NCBI GenBank assembly: GCA_013297675.1
Contig: JAAFHZ010000035.1
Location: 1 to 36,292 of the forward strand
DNA from: Synechococcales cyanobacterium bin59.metabat.ball.084
GTDB taxonomy: Bacteria; Cyanobacteriota; Cyanobacteriia; Cyanobacteriales; Chamaesiphonaceae
Length of the DNA: 36,292 bases
Reading direction: 5' to 3'
How positions within the stretch are numbered: the first letter of the stretch is position 1; every line of letters starts with the position of its first letter. Shown one piece after another: positions 23,649 through 31,972 of the stretch. The notes under the pieces are model-generated. The model was not told where the DNA came from and ran no database searches. It saw nothing but the letters and a program-made list of their open reading frames with translations. The translations under genes and the position numbers were made by a program.

Positions 23649-24428
23649 ATGGATACTGATTTGATGGCGACTCAATTGCCTGTGATGTTGGAGGAATGGC
23701 AGTCTACGACTGGTTGGCAGCCGGGAGCTGCCCAATTGTTGCAGTTTCAGAATTTTTTTGATTTGGTGTGTTTGGCTAATAAGAGTTTGAATTTGACGCG
23801 GATTTTGGAGCCGGGGGATTTTTGGGAGAAGCATTTGTGGGATTCTTTGCAGCCGGTGTTGACCAAACCAGATTTACAGCGGGAATCTCAGGTGATTGAT
23901 CTGGGGACTGGTGGAGGGTTTCCGGGGCTGCCGATCGCTATTGCTTATCCCGATTGGGCGGTGACAGTGATGGATTCTACGGCTAAGAAAATTAGCTTTA
24001 TTGAATCAGGGCTGGCTACTTTGGAATTGACTAATGTAAAAACCGTGGTCGATCGGGCGGAGTCTTTGGCCAGAAATCCGCTCCATCGAGAGAGCTATCA
24101 ACTGGCTACCATTCGGGCGGTGGCTGAAGCAGCGGTCTGTGCCGAGTATGCGGTGCCTTTTTTGGCGATCGGGGGCACGGCGATTTTATATCGGGGGCGG
24201 TGGAGCGAGGCAGAAACAGTGACTTTAACCGGTGCAGTGGAGCAGTTGGGGGCAAAGATTACCGAGATTGCGGCTTATACAACTCCTTTAAGCCAAGGTG
24301 AGCGCCACTGCATTTATATCCAAAAAGAACTGCCCACTTCCAGCAAATTTCCGCGAGCCGTTGGCACCCCTAGCCAAAAACCCCTGAGCCAGCGCACAAC
24401 TATTGCAGCGCCGATTTTGCCCGGTTAA
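23649..24428 (+). CDS. rsmG: 16S rRNA (guanine527-N7)-methyltransferase
   Basis: RsmG methylates N7 of G527 in 16S rRNA using S-adenosylmethionine; its loss gives low-level streptomycin resistance in other bacteria. The 259-residue protein has FFDLVCLANKSLNLTRI, EKHLWDSL and the SAM-binding VIDLGTGGGFPGLPIAIA, then MDSTAKKISFIE and ATIRAVAEAAVCAEYAVPFL. The C-terminal 25 residues form a Ser/Thr/Arg-rich tail beyond the usual end. The longest frame starts at TTG 23637; the ATG at 23649 is preferred. It follows the ABC ATPase by 27 bp, so the two may share a transcript although no functional link is evident. Confidence 0.94.
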   Translation: MDTDLMATQLPVMLEEWQSTTGWQPGAAQLLQFQNFFDLVCLANKSLNLTRILEPGDFWEKHLWDSLQPVLTKPDLQRESQVIDLGTGGGFPGLPIAIAYPDWAVTVMDSTAKKISFIESGLATLELTNVKTVVDRAESLARNPLHRESYQLATIRAVAEAAVCAEYAVPFLAIGGTAILYRGRWSEAETVTLTGAVEQLGAKITEIAAYTTPLSQGERHCIYIQKELPTSSKFPRAVGTPSQKPLSQRTTIAAPILPG

Positions 24429-24531
24429 TACTGGTGAATAGATACAATTGTTGACATTATTCGGTTGCTCCTAGGCAATCCCATATAAGATAGAAACGAT
24501 TCCTGCAATCTACCCCGACTCTAAACCAGAC

Positions 24532-26286
24532 ATGTCTAGCCAGTCATCTACCCGTTACCTATGGGCTGCCGATCCTCAGGCCGCCTGGATTCCTGCCGAT
24601 AAGCTAGTAGAAAATCGCTATCATGTCATGTCTCCCCAGCTCTGGCTGGATACCAAAAGCGCCGAGCGACCCGAAGCTCTGTGGCCATTGCCCGATCGAG
24701 CGCGTCCTTATGCTCACCTCAGCCGCTATCGACTGCACTTGCCTCAGCTTTATGGTTTTTGTTCTCTAGGTAGAGCGGGTAATGCGGTAGAAATTCCGCT
24801 GTTGGACAACGTGCCGATCGATGTCAATGGTGCTTTGTTACCGGCCTTAAGCGAAGTGTGGCCAGCAGGTACCGCGCTGCAACAAATCCACTGGCTCTGG
24901 CAAATTGTGAATCTGTGGCAGCCGTTGGTAGATACTGGCGTGGGTTATAGCCTGTTAGATGGCAAAAATATTCGAGTGCAAGATTGGCGAATTCGGCTCT
25001 GTGAACTGTTGCCCGACGCTGTTAACCCCGCTGGGCGCAGTAATGTAATTGGTTTGGCTGGTCTGTGGCAAGCTTTGGTTCCCCAAGCTCAACCAGCCGT
25101 AATTGAGGCGATCGAGCCACTAATGGAACAAATGCAGGTAGGCAAAATTGCCGTGGCCGATTTGGCTTTGGCGATTAACGATTGTCTGTTGGCTCAGGCT
25201 GCCGCTCTGCCTTTGACCGTCACGATTGCTGGTGGCACCGATCCAGGCCACGATCGGCACAACGAAGACAGCTACTATCCCTCGATCGAAGATGGGGGGC
25301 AGCCACTCAGTAATTACTTGGGCATTGTTTGCGATGGAGTAGCCGGTCATGAGGGCGGTGAAGTGGCTAGTCAAATGGCAGTGCAGTCTTTACAGCTCCA
25401 GATGCAGGTATTTTTGCAAGATATTGTGCAAGAAACCGAAATATTGGCTCCGAATCAGGCGATCGAGCATATTCAAGCAGTTTTGCGGGTAGTTAATAAC
25501 TTAATTTCTAGCCAAAACGACGAGCAAAACCGCGAAAGTCGGCGCAGAATGGCCACTACCATGGTGATGGCCTTGCAGCTACCCCAACAAATACGACAAG
25601 AACATGGGGTTGGTAATTCTCACGAAATATATATTGCCCATGTGGGAGATAGTCGTGCTTACTGGATTACTCGGAACTCCTGCCAATTATTGACCGTGGA
25701 TGATGACGTAGCTCAGCGGGAAGTGCAGCGCGGTAAAAGTATGCCCTGGCAGGCCGCTGGCCGCATCGATGCCGGGTCTTTGACCCAGGCTTTGGGTATG
25801 AAAAATAGCGCCAACTTACAGCCGATGGTGCAGCGACTAATGGCGATCGAAGATGGCGTATTATTACTCTGCTCTGACGGTTTGAGCGATCGGCGGTTGG
25901 TAGAAAGATCTTGGTCAGACTATGTGCCCTTGATTTTAGATGGGGAGCTGCCCTTAGATATGGCTGTCACTGAATGGATCGAGCAAGCCCGCATTGATAA
26001 TGGTCATGACAATACCTCTTTGGTATTGATGCACTACAACGTCACGCCACCCACCATAAAAGAAGCAGAGCCGATCGAGCCAGAGATTATTAATAAACCC
26101 TGGTGGCTGCAAAAAATTATCCAAAATTTCTTGTTGATCGAAATCATCGCCGGAGTTTTGGTGCTATTGATTGTGGGTGGTTACTTTCTACGGCACAATC
26201 CCTTTCAAAAACGTTCGCAACTACCGCCAACTCCTACGATTAGTCCAGCTAACCCGCCGAATCCTGTCACTATTCCCAACCCCTAA
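24532..26286 (+). CDS. PP2C-family protein phosphatase with C-terminal membrane anchor
   Basis: This 584-residue protein carries a PP2C-type Ser/Thr phosphatase domain in its middle (about residues 232-507). Metal-binding motifs are present: GHDRHNEDSYYPS, IVCDGVAGHEGGEVASQ, IAHVGDSRAYWI, LLLCSDGLSDRRL and GHDNTSLVLMHY. The first 230 residues form a domain I do not recognise, with many Trp and Leu; it may be a degenerate kinase-like or regulatory module. Near the C-terminus one membrane helix (about 540-562, FLLIEIIAGVLVLLIVGGYF) is followed by a Pro-rich tail, so the enzyme should be anchored with its phosphatase in the cytoplasm. The LysR gene starts 2 bp after its stop. Confidence 0.88.
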   Translation: MSSQSSTRYLWAADPQAAWIPADKLVENRYHVMSPQLWLDTKSAERPEALWPLPDRARPYAHLSRYRLHLPQLYGFCSLGRAGNAVEIPLLDNVPIDVNGALLPALSEVWPAGTALQQIHWLWQIVNLWQPLVDTGVGYSLLDGKNIRVQDWRIRLCELLPDAVNPAGRSNVIGLAGLWQALVPQAQPAVIEAIEPLMEQMQVGKIAVADLALAINDCLLAQAAALPLTVTIAGGTDPGHDRHNEDSYYPSIEDGGQPLSNYLGIVCDGVAGHEGGEVASQMAVQSLQLQMQVFLQDIVQETEILAPNQAIEHIQAVLRVVNNLISSQNDEQNRESRRRMATTMVMALQLPQQIRQEHGVGNSHEIYIAHVGDSRAYWITRNSCQLLTVDDDVAQREVQRGKSMPWQAAGRIDAGSLTQALGMKNSANLQPMVQRLMAIEDGVLLLCSDGLSDRRLVERSWSDYVPLILDGELPLDMAVTEWIEQARIDNGHDNTSLVLMHYNVTPPTIKEAEPIEPEIINKPWWLQKIIQNFLLIEIIAGVLVLLIVGGYFLRHNPFQKRSQLPPTPTISPANPPNPVTIPNP

Positions 26287-26288
26287 AC

Positions 26289-27242
26289 ATGCGTCAATCG
26301 ACCCTCCATCAGCTCAAGGTTTTTGAAACCGTCGCTCGACTAAGTAGCATCACCAGAGCAGCGGAGGAGCTATCTCTCACTCAGCCTACAGTTTCGATGC
26401 AGGTCAAACAGTTAGCCAAAAACATTGGGACTCCACTGTTTGAGCAGGTTGGTAAAAAGCTTTATCTCACAGCGGCTGGTCAAGAGCTAGCTACCACCTG
26501 TCAAGAGATTTTTGAGCAGCTCTCGCAGTTTGAAATGAAAGTCGCCGATTTACAGGGAATGAAGCGAGGACGGCTGCGCTTAGCGACGATTACTACTACC
26601 AAGTATTTTATTCCTCGGGCATTAGCTCCTTTTTGTAAGCTATATCCCGGCATTGATGTCACGCTCGAAATTACTAATCATGAGCGAATTATCAGCCGGA
26701 TGAGCGAAAACCTGGATGATTTATACATCCTCAGCCAGGTGCCAGAAGGACAAGACACCACTTCGAGCGTCTTTTTGGTGAATCCTTTGGTGGTGATGGC
26801 TCCCAAAGATCATCCCTTAGCTGGACAAAAAAATATCCCGATTACCGCTCTACAGGGAGAAGCTTTTGTGATGCGGGAAGCTGGTTCTGGTACCAGAAAA
26901 GCGGTAGAGCATTTATTTGAGGAGCATCAAGTTTCGGTACGGGTGCGGCTAGAGTTGGGCAGCAACGAAGCCATCAAGCAGGCGATCGCCTGTGGATTGG
27001 GGTTATCGGTGCTCTCTCGCCATACTTTTGGCCCCGAGTCGATCGCCCTGGGCTTGACTATTTTAGACGTACAGCATTTTCCGATCGATCGTCACTGGTA
27101 TATTGTCTACCCCAATGGCAAGCAGCTCTCGATCGTCGCTGATACCTTTCGGCAGTTTTTACACGAAGAAAGCAACAAGCTGGTTGGTTCTATTTTTGAG
27201 TTGTCTCCTGCGGTACTTCCTGCAAAGGAAATTTTGGAGTAG
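26289..27242 (+). CDS. LysR family regulator of the CmpR/NdhR/RbcR group
   Basis: A 317-residue LysR-type regulator. The winged helix at residues 3-62 reads LHQLKVFETVARLSSITRAA and LTQPTVSMQVKQLAKNIG, close to cyanobacterial CmpR, NdhR (CcmR) and RbcR, which control inorganic-carbon uptake and Calvin-cycle genes. The effector domain includes RLRLATITTTKYFIPRALAP, FVMREAGSGTRKAVEHLFEE and RLELGSNEAIKQAIACGLGL. Which of the three paralogs this is cannot be decided here, because the targets are not adjacent. The gene begins 2 bp after the PP2C stop, so it is probably co-transcribed with it. Its last 53 bp overlap the convergent amidase gene. Confidence 0.92.
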   Translation: MRQSTLHQLKVFETVARLSSITRAAEELSLTQPTVSMQVKQLAKNIGTPLFEQVGKKLYLTAAGQELATTCQEIFEQLSQFEMKVADLQGMKRGRLRLATITTTKYFIPRALAPFCKLYPGIDVTLEITNHERIISRMSENLDDLYILSQVPEGQDTTSSVFLVNPLVVMAPKDHPLAGQKNIPITALQGEAFVMREAGSGTRKAVEHLFEEHQVSVRVRLELGSNEAIKQAIACGLGLSVLSRHTFGPESIALGLTILDVQHFPIDRHWYIVYPNGKQLSIVADTFRQFLHEESNKLVGSIFELSPAVLPAKEILE

Positions 27243-28035
27243 TGCCAGGAGAAGTTACATTAACTGGGGTTTTGCGGGCAGGTGGATTGGCCAGCGGGGT
27301 AGATTTTTGAGAATTCAAAGAAACGTTACTACCTCTATCTAAGTACTCCAAAATCCCTTGGGCAATGGCATCGGCCATGCGCTCACGGTATTTTTCATCA
27401 GCTAATTTCACTGATTCGGTGGGGCTAGTCAAATAACCAACTTCCACTAAAATTGCCGGAATTTCTGATTTGCGCAGCACCAAAAAGCGCGCGCTCCGCA
27501 CTCCCCGATCGAGCAATGGCTCATCGCGATCTGCACCCAGTACACCAATAATATTGCTGTGGACAATGCTGGCCAATTCTAAACCACGATGATAGTGGTA
27601 AGTCTCTAAACCATTTACATCTGGCCGGTTATCGATCGAGTTGGCATGGATGCTGACAAAAATGTTGGCTCCGGCTCTGCGAGCCATTACCACTCGCTCA
27701 TCAAGACCAACAAAGTAATCGCTATCGCGGGTTAGCTGGGTGGCCACACCTTTTTCTTCCAGAATCTTGGCTACCCGTAAAGAGATCGGCAAAATTACAT
27801 CTACTTCTCGTAATCCATCCAGACCGATCGCCCCAGGGTCTTTGCCGCCGTGACCCGGATCAATGGTTACTAAGATTTTTTCAGATTTTTGACCCACTAA
27901 CTTGGTGCTAGCTTGGGAATTGGCATTTTCGGCAGTGCCGGGTTGTAATAGTGCGCTGGCTGGTGCTGCTAAAGGAGAAAGAATTGCCGCCAGACTACAA
28001 AACAAGACCCATGATTTGGGCAGTGAGTGAACCAT
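27190..28035 (-). CDS. N-acetylmuramoyl-L-alanine amidase (Amidase_3, AmiC-like)
   Basis: The enzyme cleaves the amide bond between MurNAc and L-Ala in peptidoglycan, as in septum splitting or cell-cell communication. The 281-residue protein has an N-terminal signal segment (about residues 7-29, cleaved near APASA) and the Amidase_3 zinc site: His62 in TIDPGHGGKDPGA, Glu77 in LREVDV and His130 in VSIHANS, with the catalytic Glu198 in AILVEVGYLTSP. After about residue 240 there is a polar, Pro/Thr-rich tail. That tail is encoded partly antisense to the 3' end of the LysR gene over 53 bp. Family members with an AMIN domain are longer; none is seen here. Confidence 0.93.
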   Translation of the reverse strand: MVHSLPKSWVLFCSLAAILSPLAAPASALLQPGTAENANSQASTKLVGQKSEKILVTIDPGHGGKDPGAIGLDGLREVDVILPISLRVAKILEEKGVATQLTRDSDYFVGLDERVVMARRAGANIFVSIHANSIDNRPDVNGLETYHYHRGLELASIVHSNIIGVLGADRDEPLLDRGVRSARFLVLRKSEIPAILVEVGYLTSPTESVKLADEKYRERMADAIAQGILEYLDRGSNVSLNSQKSTPLANPPARKTPVNVTSPGTTPKFPLQEVPQETTQK

Positions 28036-28166
28036 TAAATTTAGTAATGAAGGACAGTTGTTGCCCGCACTTGAAGAATATAGTCAAACCTGACCAAATC
28101 GCGTGCCGGTAGATTGCCAAGTGATGCCTTACAGATTTTACACACTTATCTGATATTTTGATTTAC

Positions 28167-28808
28167 TCAGAGCAAACTTGGTTCCCCGTTTGTAAGAATA
28201 AATTGGCGAATTGCCTGTAACTCTTCCAAAACGATCGTATGCCCCATGTCAATCTCTTGATATTCTACCCTTGCTCCCCATGTTACTAACGCACTACGTG
28301 TTCGCCAAGCCTGTTCAATGGGGACTACCTCGTCTTGACGGCCATGCAAGATTGCGATCGGGGGACAAACCTGGGGGGCAGCAATTTCTGGATGCAGATA
28401 GCCGCTCATGATAATTAAACCGGCTAAAGGTAAGTTTAGACCCACTTCTAGGGTCATGGCTCCGCCCTGAGAAAAGCCCAATAGCCAAGTTTTGGCTAAA
28501 GGCACACCGGTTTGCTGGGGTAGATCTTGAATCCAAGCAAGTAATGCTTCTCGACTAGTGGCTAATTCTTGGCGGCTAGTATCAGTCAATTCACCAGCAC
28601 CGGTAAAGGAATACCACATTTTGCCAGTAGGCGTAAGCTGATGGTCAAAAAGTCCGTTGGGGAGTAAATATTGGTGAGTGGGCAGCCGGAAGTAGGGTAT
28701 CAATGGTTCTAGATCTTGCTGATTTGCTCCCCAGCCGTGGAGTAATACAATGTTGCCCAAGGGCTGTGCTGAATCGAGAGCTGGAACAGTGATAACGTCT
28801 AAAGCCAT
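28167..28808 (-). CDS. alpha/beta hydrolase, carboxylesterase type (YpfH/Est family)
   Basis: A 213-residue esterase of the phospholipase/carboxylesterase family. The oxyanion region is IVLLHGWGANQQDLEPL; the nucleophile elbow is LLGFSQGGAMTLEV; the triad is completed by Asp in GRQDEVVPIEQAW and His in EIDMGHTIVLEEL. No signal peptide is seen, so it should be cytoplasmic. The natural substrate cannot be told; relatives hydrolyse short acyl esters or acyl-protein thioesters. It is divergent from the heme oxygenase gene. Confidence 0.88.
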   Translation of the reverse strand: MALDVITVPALDSAQPLGNIVLLHGWGANQQDLEPLIPYFRLPTHQYLLPNGLFDHQLTPTGKMWYSFTGAGELTDTSRQELATSREALLAWIQDLPQQTGVPLAKTWLLGFSQGGAMTLEVGLNLPLAGLIIMSGYLHPEIAAPQVCPPIAILHGRQDEVVPIEQAWRTRSALVTWGARVEYQEIDMGHTIVLEELQAIRQFILTNGEPSLL

Positions 28809-28926
28809 GAGATTAGGATAGTAGATTGATTTTAAAGAAACTTAATAAAAGCTTTTCACAATTCATCATAAGCTGAGATTATGCTGGGATTATCCTTGCG
28901 GCATTATTATTCAAAATATTTTTATC

Positions 28927-29643
28927 ATGACCTCCAATTTATCAACCAAGCTGAGAGAAGGTACCAAGAAATCCCATAGCATGGCTGAAGGCACCGGCTT
29001 TATTGCCTGTTTCCTGAAGGGCACTGTGGAAAAGAATTCTTACCGCAAACTGGTAGCTAACTTGTACTTTGTATATGCAGCGATGGAAGAAGAAATGGTG
29101 AAACACCAACACCATCCGGCGCTGTCCAAACTATTTTTCCCCGAACTCGATCGCAAGCTTAGTCTGGAGCAAGACCTAAGCTATTATTTTGGGTCGAACT
29201 GGAAAGACCAAGTTGCACCTTCAGCAGCGACGAAAGAATATGTTGCCCGTATTCATCAAGTTGCTGATCAAGACCCCGAGCTATTAATTGCTCATCTTTA
29301 CACCCGCTATATGGGTGACTTATCTGGTGGTCAAATCTTGAAAAAGATTGCCCAAAACGCGATGAACTTAAGCGATGGCCAAGGCACTTCGTTTTATGAG
29401 TTCGATCGAATTTCTGATGAAAAGGTTTTTAAGGCCAACTACCGTCAGGCAATGGATAATCTGCCGATCGATGAAGCGAAGGCCGACCTGATTGTAGATG
29501 AAGCTAACGATGCTTTTGGCAAGAATATGATTATGTTTAAGGAGCTAGAAGGCAATCTGATCAAAGCGATCGGCGTGCAGCTCTTCAATATGCTCACCCG
29601 CAAGCGCAGCAAAGGCAGCACTGAGCTGGTCACTGCTGAATAG
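28927..29643 (+). CDS. ho1: heme oxygenase (biliverdin-forming)
   Basis: Heme oxygenase opens heme to biliverdin IX-alpha with ferredoxin as reductant, the first step to phycobilin pigments. The 238-residue protein has the proximal ligand His17 in LREGTKKSHSMAEG and the distal helix MGDLSGGQILKKIAQ; YFVYAAMEEEM and ELLIAHLYTRYMGDLSGG are typical. Length matches cyanobacterial HO-1. The oxygen-regulated paralog HO-2 cannot be fully excluded from sequence alone. A strong intrinsic terminator follows 24 bp after the stop, so the gene is its own unit. Confidence 0.95.
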   Translation: MTSNLSTKLREGTKKSHSMAEGTGFIACFLKGTVEKNSYRKLVANLYFVYAAMEEEMVKHQHHPALSKLFFPELDRKLSLEQDLSYYFGSNWKDQVAPSAATKEYVARIHQVADQDPELLIAHLYTRYMGDLSGGQILKKIAQNAMNLSDGQGTSFYEFDRISDEKVFKANYRQAMDNLPIDEAKADLIVDEANDAFGKNMIMFKELEGNLIKAIGVQLFNMLTRKRSKGSTELVTAE

Positions 29644-29667
29644 TAAACATGGTTTAAAGCATATTTG

Positions 29668-29691
29668 GCGCGTCGATCGACGCGCTTTTTT
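29668..29691 (+). terminator. intrinsic terminator of heme oxygenase
   Basis: The palindrome GCGCGTCGATCGACGCGC is self-complementary over its full 18 bases and is followed by TTTTTT. It lies 24 bp after the stop of the heme oxygenase gene, a textbook rho-independent terminator. Confidence 0.9.
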
Positions 29692-29711
29692 CTTCAGTAC
29701 TTTGGTGAACT

Positions 29712-30752
29712 ATGAAAATCAAAAAATGGTGGACTTTTGTTCTGACGGCTCTGAGCTTGCTCTTGCTGGTATTGGGTTTGAATGCCTGTTTTGCTGCTGG
29801 AGATGCTAAAACAGCCCAGTCTACGACTTCCTTATTAGCCAAGGCGGCAGCTCCAGGCTTTGGTCTGCCGATCGACTGTAAGCTGGGCAAAGATTGTTTT
29901 GTGATGCACTATGTCGATCGCGACCCCAGCAAAGAAGCTGTAGATTTTGGCTGTGGTCGCCAAACCTATGATGGTCACAATGGCACCGATTTTGGCATTG
30001 CCAATTTACAAAGAATGAATGCTGGAGTCTCAGTGATTGCCGTAGCCGATGGCAAGGTATTACGGGGACGAGATGGAGTAGCAGATGTTTTGATTGCTAA
30101 TCAGGCCGAGAAGGCTGCTGTGCAGGGCACCGAATGCGGCAATGGATTAGTAATAGATCATGGCAATGGTTGGACTGCTCAGTATTGTCATTTACGCAAA
30201 GGCAGTGTGGTCGTTAAACCGGGCACTCCAGTCAAAAAAGGAATGGTTTTGGGTTTGGTGGGTGCTTCGGGGCTGGCTTCGTTTCCCCATGTGCATTTGA
30301 CGGTGCGCTATCAAGATAAAGTGGTAGATCCATTTGTGGGAGTAAATGAGAGCAAGAGCTGCGCCATTGCTCGTAATCCGCTCTGGTCGATGCCGGTTGG
30401 CTATGTGCCCACTGGTTTAGTAAGTGCGGGGTTTGCTCCTCAGCCACCTAGTGATTTGGAGGTATGGCAAGGTAAATACGAAAACCCCACTATTGCTAAC
30501 GGTTCTCCGGCGGTGATTTTTTGGGTGCATAGTTATGGGGTGCTAACAGGTGATCAAGAGCGATTGCAGCTATTTAATCCTCAAGGAGAACTAGTGGTAG
30601 ATAACCAAAAAGTGATTAATGATCCAGCGCGTAGCTATATTAGCTATGGTGGTAAGCGCAAGTTTACCGCTGGTAAATGGCGAGGAAAATATCAAGTCAC
30701 CAGAAATAATCAAGTAGTTATCCAGGCCGATCGAGAAATTTTGGTGCGGTAA
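29712..30752 (+). CDS. M23 family metallopeptidase, probable lipoprotein
   Basis: M23 peptidases cut cross-links in peptidoglycan. The 346-residue protein starts with a signal sequence (about residues 6-25) ending LGLNAC, a near-consensus lipobox with Cys26. The LytM domain has the zinc site His89-x-x-x-Asp93 in YDGHNGTDFGI and FPHVHLTVRY, with YCHLRKGSVVVKPGTPVKKG between. The C-terminal 110 residues (from about 235) form a separate domain with VIFWVHSYGVLTGDQERLQL and ending in ADREILVR; I do not recognise it. The CbiG-domain gene starts at the very next base after the stop. The zinc ligands suggest it is active and not a degraded scaffold. Confidence 0.88.
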   Translation: MKIKKWWTFVLTALSLLLLVLGLNACFAAGDAKTAQSTTSLLAKAAAPGFGLPIDCKLGKDCFVMHYVDRDPSKEAVDFGCGRQTYDGHNGTDFGIANLQRMNAGVSVIAVADGKVLRGRDGVADVLIANQAEKAAVQGTECGNGLVIDHGNGWTAQYCHLRKGSVVVKPGTPVKKGMVLGLVGASGLASFPHVHLTVRYQDKVVDPFVGVNESKSCAIARNPLWSMPVGYVPTGLVSAGFAPQPPSDLEVWQGKYENPTIANGSPAVIFWVHSYGVLTGDQERLQLFNPQGELVVDNQKVINDPARSYISYGGKRKFTAGKWRGKYQVTRNNQVVIQADREILVR

Positions 30753-31280
30753 GTGGTTAAGCTATGGCTAGGCGTTGGTTGTCAGCAAGGAGTTAGCAGC
30801 GAGTCGATCGAATCTGCTATTTTCCAAACCCTGGCTCTCCAAAATCTCCAGATTAGTGATGTAATTGGGGTGGCTTCGATCGATCGCAAGGCCCAAGAAC
30901 CCGGACTTGTGGCAGTCTGTGCCAGGTACCATTGGCAATTCCAAACCTATAGTGCCGCTGAATTAAATAATATTCAGATCCCGCAACCATCCAACACCGT
31001 AGCTCAATTAGTAGGAACCAATAGCGTGGCTGAGGCCGCTGCCATGTTAGCTAGCGGCCAAGAACTATTAGTGAGGAAGCAAATATATTCGATCGTCCTT
31101 ATCGCAGGTTGCGGACAAGTTTGGTCTAGTACAAGGCAAGGCTCCGAGGTCGCCTCGGAGCAAACCTTTGCCGCACGTGAGGTTGCCTCAGACCCGTGCG
31201 TGGCAGGTCGCGAAGCTATCGGCGGTAAGTTTATTACAGTGGCGATCGCTCCCATGAACCCAACAAACGGTGTTCCCTGA
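30753..31280 (+). CDS. CbiG C-terminal-domain protein (cobalamin biosynthesis) with repeat insertion
   Basis: The CbiG C-terminal domain family takes part in the anaerobic-type cobalamin pathway, where full CbiG opens the lactone ring of cobalt-precorrin-5A; stand-alone domains are named CobE. Motifs are WLGVGCQQGVSSESIESAIF, GVASIDRKAQEPGL and NSVAEAAAMLASG, then LLVRKQ, with the last strand FITVAIAP at the end. Between LLVRKQ and that strand about 45 extra residues lie over two palindromes in the DNA (31135-31200), so a repeat has apparently inserted in frame. The start is GTG at 30753, directly after the M23 stop codon. The stop codon and last codons lie inside a second repeat (31269-31301). 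Confidence 0.8.
   Translation: MVKLWLGVGCQQGVSSESIESAIFQTLALQNLQISDVIGVASIDRKAQEPGLVAVCARYHWQFQTYSAAELNNIQIPQPSNTVAQLVGTNSVAEAAAMLASGQELLVRKQIYSIVLIAGCGQVWSSTRQGSEVASEQTFAAREVASDPCVAGREAIGGKFITVAIAPMNPTNGVP
31135..31200. repeat. two tandem hairpins inserted in the CbiG-domain gene
   Basis: The first hairpin has arms GCTCCGAGG and CCTCGGAGC around TCG (31141-31161). The second has TGAGG-TTG-CCTCA flanked by GCACG and CGTGC (31173-31199). Both share the core GAGGTYGCCTC, so they look like two copies of one small palindromic element. They stay in frame with the gene. Confidence 0.8.
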
Positions 31281-31301
31281 GCGGAGTCGAACGGAAACAC
31301 C
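31269..31301. repeat. hairpin with the TGAGCGGAGTCGAA loop
   Basis: Arms GGTGTTCC and GGAAACACC pair with one bulge around a loop containing TGAGCGGAGTCGAA, a motif I remember as recurrent in bacterial intergenic repeats. The stop codon TGA of the CbiG-domain gene (31278-31280) lies inside it, so the repeat fixes the end of that protein. Confidence 0.75.
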
Positions 31302-31361
31302 TTTGAACTTCCATCTCATCCAAGCAAACCCGCAAAAGCCAATGATATCAAGAGTTTCACA

Positions 31362-31970
31362 ATGACCAAAATTCTAGATAGCACCCAATCCTACACCTTC
31401 AGCAAGATATTTGATCTGCGGATTTCAGCAGATGATTTAGCCGCAGAATTTGGATATACCTTAACTCGTAAAAGACTAACACTGCCCACCTACACCGGAA
31501 ATCTGGAGCAGCTCGATGCCTTACAAGCCAGAATCGAGCGAGTCTTGCCCTATGTAGACTTAGCCAACGAAATGTCTCGGCGGGAAGTATTGATCTCTCA
31601 AGTAGTCTTAGAGCTGGTTCACTACACCAAAGCCCAACTCAAAATCGAATACTCGATCAAAGTCACTAATCACTTACAGGGATATCTAGATTACTTACTG
31701 CGTAGTCACACTGAGCTATTGGTCATCGAAGCCAAGCATCAAGATCTGGATTATGGCTTTACCCAGCTAGCTGCCGAAATGATTGCTCTCGATCAGTGGG
31801 ATCGTACTCCTGACCAACCAACTCTCTTGGGTGCTGTCACCACGGGTAAAGTCTGGGAGTTTGGTTTGTTGCATCGTGCCACTAAGCACATCGAGCAAGG
31901 TCTAGACAGCTATCGTGTCCCAGATGATTTAGATCCGCTCATGCGTATTTTGGTGCAGGCTCTGTCTTGA
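31362..31970 (+). CDS. PD-(D/E)XK-like protein of unknown function
   Basis: A 202-residue protein with a pattern of the restriction-endonuclease fold: Glu75 in SRREVLISQV or Glu84, Asp110 in GYLDYLLRS, and Glu123-x-Lys125 in ELLVIEAKHQDL, followed by the helix FTQLAAEMIALDQW and LLGAVTTGKVWEFGLL. The last part resembles the end of the two paralogs at 10.7-12.6 kb (VTSGSLWHFF there, VTTGKVWEFG here), so the three may share a common fold, but overall similarity is weak. There is no nearby methyltransferase. An IS630-type transposase remnant follows directly. Activity is unknown. Confidence 0.65.
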   Translation: MTKILDSTQSYTFSKIFDLRISADDLAAEFGYTLTRKRLTLPTYTGNLEQLDALQARIERVLPYVDLANEMSRREVLISQVVLELVHYTKAQLKIEYSIKVTNHLQGYLDYLLRSHTELLVIEAKHQDLDYGFTQLAAEMIALDQWDRTPDQPTLLGAVTTGKVWEFGLLHRATKHIEQGLDSYRVPDDLDPLMRILVQALS

Positions 31971-31972
31971 CG

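Noticed and set aside
24429-24531. TTGACA near 24455 as a promoter for the PP2C gene
   Set aside because: The nearest TATAAG-like box is more than 25 bp away, too far for a standard sigma-70 promoter.
31004-31300. 98-codon minus-strand frame overlapping the CbiG-domain gene
   Set aside because: Its N-terminus is the translation of the 31269-31301 hairpin, and the rest is antisense to conserved CbiG motifs.
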